Origin: Symsagittifera roscoffensis
Taxonomy: Eukaryota; Xenacoelomorpha; Acoela; Convolutidae
DNA: 64,000 nt
NCBI RefSeq assembly: GCF_963678635.1
Contig: NC_087062.1
Coordinates: 97,579,705 to 97,643,704 of the forward strand
Direction of reading: 5' to 3'
The position numbers and the translations under genes are program-made. Below the pieces are notes generated by a model. That model did no database searches. It was not told the DNA's origin and saw only the letters and a list, made by a program, of their open reading frames with translations. The first letter of the stretch is position 1, and each line of letters starts with the position of its first letter. Below, piece by piece: positions 1 to 7,899 of the stretch.

Positions 1-3000
1 AACCCGAACTTTAAAGGCAAACCATCTTTCAAGAAATGGTGTAATTATTGCCGACGATACGGACATAGTATTTCCGAATGTAGACAAAAACAGCAAGATA
101 GTCAAAATAAACCTCAAAAATACAAAGAACCAAATAAATCATTTTATCAATACATGAAAAAAGATCAAAATCTACCAAACAAAAATGTATACAGCAACAA
201 CAGTTCAGGAAAACCACTCCCGAACAATACAAGCTATACAAGAAATCAATCTCCATATAACTCAAGTTATAGAGGAAGATCACCAGAACGAAGAAACACG
301 TATAATTCATCACAAAATCACTACAATAGACCGAATAGTCGAAATAACTACTCCAGATCAAATTCAAATACACAACGATTTGTTTCTAGATCTAATTCCC
401 AATCAAGAAATAACAACTATCCAAACAACCAATCACGAAATTCATCATACAATAGGAATAGAAACTACTCCTATAATAGAAATAGAAGTTATTCAAACAA
501 TCGAAATCAGAATTACCCGAACAATCGATCAAGGAATAACTCATATAATAGATCGAACTATAACAGACAAAACAATAATTACCAAAACAGATCGCGAAAT
601 AATTCACAAAATCGACACCCAAATTATAATAATCGTTATAGAAATTATTCCCAATCACCACACCGGAATAATAATCACTACAATAACTCTAATAATCGTC
701 ATAGAAGTAGTACACCTAAACATCAAAGACAAATCAATCAAGTACAAGCTAACCCAGAAACAACATCAGACCCCCCAGGTATTGATGACACAGTAACTGA
801 TACGTTACAACTCAATCAAATAAACTGTACATCATCAGATTCAGAAAGTGATACTGAAAACACTCTTGCTATCAATATGATAAAAGTCGAAAATGACTAT
901 GAATCTGTCATATATGAACAACCCTTTCCATCACACATATATGAAAATCAATCAGAATTTCTTCAAAATCATTACACTACACCCATAAATTCCACACCAA
1001 CGACGCAAGAAACAAACGAGATTAACACTACAGATCAAACCAATAAAAATACCAAAACAAAATGCTTGAATACAAACCACATTTATCAAAATATACAAAA
1101 AGAACAACCCAAAGAAAAAATTTGGACAATACCATTTCTATTAGAAAGCCCAAGAAATAAAGAATTTCAACCACCAGACCTTGAAATAGATTTTTTAATT
1201 GATTCAGGAGCAGAATCAAACATAATAAACATTCCCACATGGAATGAAATAAAAACTTTACACCCAAAGCTAACACCTCTTGAAACCTCCAGTAAGTTAG
1301 CGACAGCACAAGGATCAACATTGATAAACTACGGAAAAATCCAATTATTTCTCCTCCCTACCAGAACAATGGAGCAAAGCAAACTTCTAAACAAGCCATT
1401 TAAACAAATATTCCATATTACTGATATTAAATATAACATCATTGGTATACCATTTATTTCAAAGTATATACCAACAATTAACATACTAAATAGTAAAATA
1501 TTAATCAAAGATAAATATACAAAAACAAAAGAAACATCATTAACATTTTTTCAAAGATTAAATAAACAACCACCATTCTTTTCAAAATTTTATCCGATAT
1601 TTAATCAACAAAGAAAACACCTGAAACCACTATCAGGAAACATCTATAATTTTTCAATAAAACAAGTTCATCAATATGATAAAGAACAAAACAAACAAAA
1701 ATTTTATATGTCAGATTTTGAATTCAAACCTATTCATAAATTTTTCAAAATTACAATCTCTTCAATAAAATATTTGAAAAATTCGAATTCAGATATTATT
1801 TCCTTACATGTTTATAACAACACACCTTACCAAGTAACATTACCTTTAGGACTTTTAGGATATTGTGAAACTAACGCTACAATATCACCAATACACGAAA
1901 AAGCCTATCGCGTAAATAATATACTCCAATTACTAGATATTTGCCAATCTACAATTCTTAATGAAGAATTATCTATAAATAATATAATAAGTAACGAAAA
2001 CAGAAATACGGATTATTTCACAAAAACTCCATATTTCAAACCTACATTCAACATCAGTAACTACACAGAGGACCAACAGAAATTTTTAACAATGTTTAAT
2101 TTCCAACATTCACAAATAACACAAGACGAATTCGAAAAATTAGCCAAACAGCTAATTAAATATTCATCAGTCTATGCAACATCAAAATTCGATGTTGGAA
2201 AAATCAGTTCATCACTACATCTCCCATTAAAACCAGACGCAGTTTTCAAAAAACAAAGAGCAAGTAAAGTACCAATTCACTTACATGATAAAGTAAACAG
2301 ATTACTCGATATTTTAGAACAGTACAATATTATATCACCAGTTAATAAAGAAGAACAACCAAAAGGCAACACATTCATCAACCCCGTTATCATTCTAGCT
2401 AAAGGAGAATCATTAAAAATCGTTCTCGATGCTAGATACCTCAATTCACTCATAGATGAATCAAAATGTAATTGGCCCATTGAACCAATACAAGTTATTT
2501 TAACAAAAATAAACGGCAAATACTTCACAACCGCCGACATGAATAGTGCATACAATCAAATGCCACTAGATGAACAATCACGACGTTTAACACAATTTGT
2601 TATCGGAAACCAACAATATGAATTCAACCGCTTATTCTATGGAATATCCATAGGACCAGCAGCATTTTCAGCCTTTATGAGCAAAATTTTTAGACCACTA
2701 ATACTCAAGAAAAACGCAATCACCTATTTAGACGATGTTTTTATGCAATCACAATCAAAAGACGAAATGTTCAAAGTTTTAGAAACATATCACCAAATAC
2801 TTCAGAATGAAAATCTGAAGGCCGCCCCCGATAAATCACATTTCTTTTTGACAAGAGTTAAATTCTTAGGACATAACATAGAAAGAAAAACAATCACTCC
2901 ACTGAAATCACGCATTGACGCTATTCAAAAACTTCAACCACCAACAAATAAAAAGAAAATCCAAGAGTTCCTTGGAATGTTAAACTTTTTAAGTAAATAT

Positions 3001-5739
3001 GTTTATAAAATGCAATTATATCTACGACCATTTTACAACATCCTTAGACAACAAAATAATTTTGAATGGAATACAGAACATCAAACACGATTCGAAGAAA
3101 TAAAGAAACTTTTAACTGAACAAATTTCAAACACAATTCCAGACCCTGATCAACCATTTTATGCAATGTGCGATGCTTCGAACTTTGGCATCGGCGCAGC
3201 ATTATTACAATCACATAATGGTACAAATAAAATGAACCTAATATCAGCAAATTCTCGATTATTCACTCAAGCAGAGCTACGACTCTCAACTCTAATGAGA
3301 GAATGTACAGCCATAATATATACACTTACAGAATATGAATTTCTGATACTTGGATCAAAACATCCCACAGTTTTATTCACAGACCACAAACCAATCATCT
3401 TTCTTTTTACACAGAAATCTAACCCAAACCACCGAGTTTACAGATTTCAACTAATTCTAATGAAGTTTCCAAACTTACATATAGTTTGGACTGCAGGAAA
3501 AAATCTTGCATTACCAGACACCTTAAGTCGAAATACACCACCTGAATTACTTACACGAAAAACAACAGTTGAAATACCCAAAAACATAAAATTCTACCTT
3601 GCAGAAAACGAAACATCACCTCGATTAGAATGCAAATATGCAGTTAAAACTGATATTGAACAATCACAAATAAATAATTTACAACATTTCCCACTTTATT
3701 TAGATTGTCAAAATAATCATTATGAAGTTGACCTACTTGGAACATCAACTTTTAAACCAATTCCATATTCTCAATGGATAAAAAATAACACCCAACAAAA
3801 ACGAACAAAACAACACCTACCTAAAAAAGACCATTTTCCACTAATTGAAAAAGAAGATTTAACTGATAAAATAAATTTATCAGGACCACAAACAAATGAT
3901 TCAAAATACACAATAAATCAAGTTTTTGACCTTCACGACCCACTTGATACAATACCCTTATCTAAATTCGAAGTTGAAAACATTTTTCTCCCCCCAACAG
4001 ATACGATTACAATTTCAACACTGAAACAATATCAAAACCTTGACCCGATAATTCGACAACTAAAATCATGGCACAAATATAAAACTAAACCTATCAAAGC
4101 AGATTCAACCATTCTAGGAAACAAAACACTCCTCCGATACTTTCGCAAATTTAACAACACAACAATCAATGAAACTACAGACCTTTTAGAATACAATTTA
4201 AACGAATCCACAGTTCCCTGTCTCCCTATAAGTATGATTCTTATAGCTTTTAATATTTCACATACACAAAATATTAAAGGACACTCTGGATCAGAAAAAA
4301 CATATTCAAATTTTATACAAAATTTTTACTTCCCAAATGCACCAATTTGGATAAAAGTACTATGCAATGATTGTATAGTATGTCAGCTAAATAAACCTTA
4401 CCCAAATCAGAAACAAGTAGCACAAATACAAGATTTTAAAGGACAAAGTTTATACTTTAATCACCGTATCTCATTTGATACTAAAGGACCAATTTCACCC
4501 TCATCAGAAGGAAACTCCTACATTATGGTAATTGTTGACGCATTTACACATTATGTAGCACTTAATCCAGTACCACATTGTAACGCTTATTACGCATATA
4601 CAACACTCTATGAACACTGGATAGCAAAATTTGGACTACCAGAAATTTTAGTTACAGACAATGGTACAGAATTCATAAATAATGAAATAATAACACTATG
4701 TCATTTATACAACATTAAACACAAACCACGTACATCTCATGCACCTTGGACAAACGGCTTAGTCGAAGGTATGAACCGTTCATTACAAGAATATCTTAGA
4801 TGTATCATCAACGGAAATGATACAAAATATACCGAATGGTCAGCAGATGTAAAATTATTTCCCTTAGCATATAATTCACAAATTACGACAACTTTAGGAA
4901 TGTCACCATACGAAATGGTTTTTAACCAAAAGCCACGCAAACCAATAATGTTTACAGCAAATTCACATAAAAACGCACAAGGTTATTGTCAACCAAATAA
5001 AGACTCAATTTGTTATAACCTACCTTTACATACACACGATGAAGATCATTTTCATCACCCACAAATTCTTAAATTAGCCTCCGGTACACACACCGAATGG
5101 ATTTTAAATAGAGATAAAAAACACAATGAAATTTATCAAAAAATAACAAAAAAGTTATTACAAAGACAAAATATTAATGAACAAATCAATTCACGTTTTA
5201 CACCAGCTTCCGATTTAAAAATTGGAACATTTGTTTTAATACCTAATTTTAATACTCACAAAGGAATTTCTAAAAAATTACAACCCCTCCGAAAAGGACC
5301 CTATCAAATAATTGCAAAACCCACAGATGTCACATATAAAATTATCGACTCAAACAAAAAAGAAATCGTTCAACATCGAAACAACCTATTACCTTATTAC
5401 CCAAAAGAATACGCACTCCGCGAATTAACTCAATTATATTCTTTCACAGGATTAAAAATCATTCAAAATGAACCACATCTAAAAAACACAGAACAAAATG
5501 ATAACCCCACCGAAACTCAAAACACAAAACCAACCGCCACCAAAAACAATACACAAAATCATAAAGAATCTCCAAAACAAAGAAAAAATAGAAAAATGAC
5601 AGAACAAATAATACCCCAAGAAGAAATAGACAAATCAGAACATAGAAAGACAACAAGACTCCGAAATCAACCACGTAAAAACTACAAAATGTTCATCCCC
5701 CAATCTAAAATATTAAAGAAAGTAGAATTTAAAAAGTAA
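1..5739 (+). CDS. gag-pol: Gag-Pol polyprotein, 5'-partial (1912 codons visible)
   Basis: The frame is open from base 1, so the ATG at 154 is internal; copy 2 shows the true start about 830 codons upstream. Residues counted from base 1: CX2CX4HX4C zinc knuckle 14-27; a long N/R/S/Y-rich disordered tract about 75-245; aspartic protease DSG at 401-403 with an IIG motif near 480; RT with YLDD at 909-912; RNase H with catalytic Asp near 1058; integrase with two His at 1421 and 1428, a cysteine cluster near 1452-1457, and Asp 1493, Asp 1553, Glu 1589 (D,D35E); GPY motif at 1766-1768; a basic tail to the stop. Gag and Pol share one frame with no stop or frameshift between them, unlike most Ty3/gypsy elements. 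It would assemble the particle, reverse transcribe the RNA and integrate the DNA. No lesion is visible. Confidence 0.97.
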   Translation, partial: NPNFKGKPSFKKWCNYCRRYGHSISECRQKQQDSQNKPQKYKEPNKSFYQYMKKDQNLPNKNVYSNNSSGKPLPNNTSYTRNQSPYNSSYRGRSPERRNTYNSSQNHYNRPNSRNNYSRSNSNTQRFVSRSNSQSRNNNYPNNQSRNSSYNRNRNYSYNRNRSYSNNRNQNYPNNRSRNNSYNRSNYNRQNNNYQNRSRNNSQNRHPNYNNRYRNYSQSPHRNNNHYNNSNNRHRSSTPKHQRQINQVQANPETTSDPPGIDDTVTDTLQLNQINCTSSDSESDTENTLAINMIKVENDYESVIYEQPFPSHIYENQSEFLQNHYTTPINSTPTTQETNEINTTDQTNKNTKTKCLNTNHIYQNIQKEQPKEKIWTIPFLLESPRNKEFQPPDLEIDFLIDSGAESNIINIPTWNEIKTLHPKLTPLETSSKLATAQGSTLINYGKIQLFLLPTRTMEQSKLLNKPFKQIFHITDIKYNIIGIPFISKYIPTINILNSKILIKDKYTKTKETSLTFFQRLNKQPPFFSKFYPIFNQQRKHLKPLSGNIYNFSIKQVHQYDKEQNKQKFYMSDFEFKPIHKFFKITISSIKYLKNSNSDIISLHVYNNTPYQVTLPLGLLGYCETNATISPIHEKAYRVNNILQLLDICQSTILNEELSINNIISNENRNTDYFTKTPYFKPTFNISNYTEDQQKFLTMFNFQHSQITQDEFEKLAKQLIKYSSVYATSKFDVGKISSSLHLPLKPDAVFKKQRASKVPIHLHDKVNRLLDILEQYNIISPVNKEEQPKGNTFINPVIILAKGESLKIVLDARYLNSLIDESKCNWPIEPIQVILTKINGKYFTTADMNSAYNQMPLDEQSRRLTQFVIGNQQYEFNRLFYGISIGPAAFSAFMSKIFRPLILKKNAITYLDDVFMQSQSKDEMFKVLETYHQILQNENLKAAPDKSHFFLTRVKFLGHNIERKTITPLKSRIDAIQKLQPPTNKKKIQEFLGMLNFLSKYVYKMQLYLRPFYNILRQQNNFEWNTEHQTRFEEIKKLLTEQISNTIPDPDQPFYAMCDASNFGIGAALLQSHNGTNKMNLISANSRLFTQAELRLSTLMRECTAIIYTLTEYEFLILGSKHPTVLFTDHKPIIFLFTQKSNPNHRVYRFQLILMKFPNLHIVWTAGKNLALPDTLSRNTPPELLTRKTTVEIPKNIKFYLAENETSPRLECKYAVKTDIEQSQINNLQHFPLYLDCQNNHYEVDLLGTSTFKPIPYSQWIKNNTQQKRTKQHLPKKDHFPLIEKEDLTDKINLSGPQTNDSKYTINQVFDLHDPLDTIPLSKFEVENIFLPPTDTITISTLKQYQNLDPIIRQLKSWHKYKTKPIKADSTILGNKTLLRYFRKFNNTTINETTDLLEYNLNESTVPCLPISMILIAFNISHTQNIKGHSGSEKTYSNFIQNFYFPNAPIWIKVLCNDCIVCQLNKPYPNQKQVAQIQDFKGQSLYFNHRISFDTKGPISPSSEGNSYIMVIVDAFTHYVALNPVPHCNAYYAYTTLYEHWIAKFGLPEILVTDNGTEFINNEIITLCHLYNIKHKPRTSHAPWTNGLVEGMNRSLQEYLRCIINGNDTKYTEWSADVKLFPLAYNSQITTTLGMSPYEMVFNQKPRKPIMFTANSHKNAQGYCQPNKDSICYNLPLHTHDEDHFHHPQILKLASGTHTEWILNRDKKHNEIYQKITKKLLQRQNINEQINSRFTPASDLKIGTFVLIPNFNTHKGISKKLQPLRKGPYQIIAKPTDVTYKIIDSNKKEIVQHRNNLLPYYPKEYALRELTQLYSFTGLKIIQNEPHLKNTEQNDNPTETQNTKPTATKNNTQNHKESPKQRKNRKMTEQIIPQEEIDKSEHRKTTRLRNQPRKNYKMFIPQSKILKKVEFKK

Positions 5740-6341
5740 TTTTAACATTCTATACTTCACAATCTTGAAACCTCCGTAACATTTTTCATTTCCATTTTTC
5801 AAAATAACATGCTCACAAAGTACGCAATAATTCTAGTTCAAAATAGACCAATAGGATTCATCCAATCCGCCACTTTCTCTAACTCAAACTAAGATCAATT
5901 AGACGAATAATCTAGAACTCCAGGCACATCTCTAACTATAACTTTACAACCTCCAGGTCAAAAATAAGCAAACCACTCCAACTTGACAGCTAAAATAAAT
6001 ATCACCATAATACCGTACCCCTCCCTTATCTAACAACCCAAAGATCAACAATATTTCCCCAACTCAGACCACGAATACCCCCAAAACAAATTTGATAACT
6101 TAGCCTAAAGTCACAAAATGAAGATTTTAATTAGCCTAAAGTATAAAAATCTCACCATACCCCGGATCATTTGACAAACAAAAATAAAGAAAAAGACGAC
6201 CTCCCAGTCACCATGAAAATTGCCCCCAACAATTTTTTACGAAACTCAACCCACTTGTCAAAAAACTAATAAATAATTCGACCACACTAGAAAATCGCCT
6301 CAAACAGCAAAAAAACATTCGACCAAGAGATCATTTCTTAA
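5740..6341 (+). other. Spacer between Gag-Pol and the small downstream ORFs
   Basis: No frame stays open for a useful length. A 12-base motif TTAGCCTAAAGT occurs twice (about 6100 and 6132). The stretch is AT-rich and would be the place for a splice acceptor serving the downstream ORFs, but I could not single out one convincing site. Confidence 0.5.
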
Positions 6342-6572
6342 ATGCTTTTCTCTCAAACAGTCGCTCAAATATTTATCAATTTTAAACATTTTTTTTCAAT
6401 ACTTCAAGCCTTTATAATATTTCTTTTTGATATCATTGAATCTTTTCTAATAATCATAATAATTTTTTGTAACATTTTTTTAATTTTCTACACAATAATT
6501 GAACTATTCCTCCAACTTTCCAAAACCCTTGAATATATCCACAGGTACGATTTTAACAACTTGTCTAAATGA
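6342..6572 (+). CDS. Small hydrophobic protein 1 (76 residues), function unknown
   Basis: I do not recognise a family. Residues about 17-60 are almost wholly hydrophobic (Ile, Phe, Leu) and interrupted by a short Asp/Glu stretch near 30-34, which suggests two closely spaced membrane segments and a polar C-terminal tail. The stop codon overlaps the next ATG by four bases (ATGA at 6569-6572), the typical arrangement for termination-reinitiation. It is the first in a chain of packed frames ending at 12295. Caution: AT-rich DNA yields Ile/Phe/Leu-rich frames by chance, and no second copy of this segment is in the window for comparison. The overlap and position are the main reasons to list it. Confidence 0.45.
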   Translation: MLFSQTVAQIFINFKHFFSILQAFIIFLFDIIESFLIIIIIFCNIFLIFYTIIELFLQLSKTLEYIHRYDFNNLSK

Positions 6573-6757
6573 TACGAACAATTTTCAGTAGAACTGATAT
6601 TTTTTTATTGTTTGTAATTTTCATAACATTTCTATTATCCCTCATTTTGACAATATGTAAATGTATAAAGAAAGCAATCATCACACTTGCCCTAGCAACA
6701 ATTTTTCTAATTCTTTTTTTAGAAGAATATTATAATAAACATAAACCTTCCCACTAA
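6569..6757 (+). CDS. Small hydrophobic protein 2 (62 residues), viroporin-like layout
   Basis: Two predicted membrane segments (about residues 11-31 and 36-52) flank a short cationic turn with Lys-Cys-Ile-Lys-Lys, and the tail is charged and polar (EEYYNKHK). This hairpin layout is seen in class II viroporins and other small viral membrane proteins, but no family is recognised and the comparison is by layout only. It begins inside the stop of the preceding ORF (ATGA) and ends five bases before the next open frame. A pyrimidine-rich tract followed by TAG near 6722 inside this ORF looks like a 3' splice site. The same caution on AT-rich chance frames applies. Confidence 0.45.
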   Translation: MIRTIFSRTDIFLLFVIFITFLLSLILTICKCIKKAIITLALATIFLILFLEEYYNKHKPSH

Positions 6758-6762
6758 AGTAA

Positions 6763-7899
6763 CAATTTAAAAATCCATCAAAAATTGCTACCCAACAGTC
6801 ACAGAATCAGTCTTCACCGACATCATCCCAAGATAATCCAACACCACCTTCAACTACCCAAAACCCTCAAACATCTACACGAATTTCTTTTCAAGACAAT
6901 CCATACACTTTTGAAGAACGGCACGCTCGTTTATCTGAACCACTAGAACCAGTTCAACGACAAGCATCCCTAAGTGAACCAACATATAATCTTTACCCAA
7001 CACTACCACAAGAACTAAGTAGAATACGAAACCTTAGTCAAAACCAAAACACAACAGAAATAAATAGACAAATTATACATCCTCGACGAAATAGAAATTT
7101 TCAAACTCCCCGAGTTCATTTTGATATACCTCAATCCCCAACACAAACCACTCCAGAAAACACCACTGGTATCACACCAGAAACTCCTACACTTTTTTCA
7201 CAACGAAGCACTTCCAGTCTACCTTCAGACTACTTAGGTTCAACACCAACATCTGAACAGATACGTGAAAATCCCTTTAACCCCCCAAACCTAACATCAC
7301 GACTACCATATTGGACTACAAATTCATTCACACAAGGTGAACCAAATTTAGTCAATGACCCCATAGATATTTCTACGGATACAACAACATCCTCATCACT
7401 ACCAGAAACATTATCACTACCATCAACACCATCAATAAGTCAATTTTCACCACTACCCTTTAACTTAAATTTTCCAAATAATCTCGACGCCAGATATCGA
7501 GAACAATCATCTGTAAATATTCCTTTAAGATTAGATTGGAATACATTCACAGCACCTCCACCATTATTTGGACAACATCAAGAAAGTAACCGCCTTCATA
7601 ACTGGGCACTTAATAGATTACAATATCGCCAAGATATTCACAACGATATCCGTGATCACAATATTCAAATACTCCAACAAAACAGTTTACAATTAAAGTT
7701 TGAAATCACAGTTAAGTTAAATAATATTACCCAACATCCCTACCCATTAAATCCACCTAACATAACAGCTCAATCACTACCACCACCGTTTATAACTACT
7801 GAAGTAATATACAAATACGACAGATACACCAAAAACACAATTGGTTACATTACATTTTATAATCCATACTCAGGATTATCATACACATGTATATTCTAA
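6763..7899 (+). CDS. ATG-less 378-codon ORF, Ser/Thr/Pro-rich N-terminal part, unknown function
   Basis: This frame runs from just after a TAA at 6760-6762 to a TAA at 7897-7899 and contains no ATG, so ATG-based gene finding misses it. In DNA this AT-rich, 378 codons without a stop are very unlikely by chance. The first roughly 230 codons are rich in Ser, Thr, Pro, Asn and Gln and look disordered; the last 100 or so look folded, with alternating hydrophobic and charged residues and several aromatic residues. The end overlaps the start of the envelope ORF by 13 bases. It must be reached by splicing (possible acceptor at the CAG at 6796-6798), by a non-AUG start or by reinitiation. No family recognised. 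Confidence 0.72.
   Translation, partial: QFKNPSKIATQQSQNQSSPTSSQDNPTPPSTTQNPQTSTRISFQDNPYTFEERHARLSEPLEPVQRQASLSEPTYNLYPTLPQELSRIRNLSQNQNTTEINRQIIHPRRNRNFQTPRVHFDIPQSPTQTTPENTTGITPETPTLFSQRSTSSLPSDYLGSTPTSEQIRENPFNPPNLTSRLPYWTTNSFTQGEPNLVNDPIDISTDTTTSSSLPETLSLPSTPSISQFSPLPFNLNFPNNLDARYREQSSVNIPLRLDWNTFTAPPPLFGQHQESNRLHNWALNRLQYRQDIHNDIRDHNIQILQQNSLQLKFEITVKLNNITQHPYPLNPPNITAQSLPPPFITTEVIYKYDRYTKNTIGYITFYNPYSGLSYTCIF

Noticed and set aside
185-796. 203-codon open frame overlapping Gag-Pol in another frame, also open in copy 2 (49585-50214)
   Set aside because: It lies exactly over the N/R/S/Y-rich tract, whose AAT/AGA-type codon repeats automatically give a long Ile/Thr/Glu frame one base over. 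Conservation is explained by the main frame.
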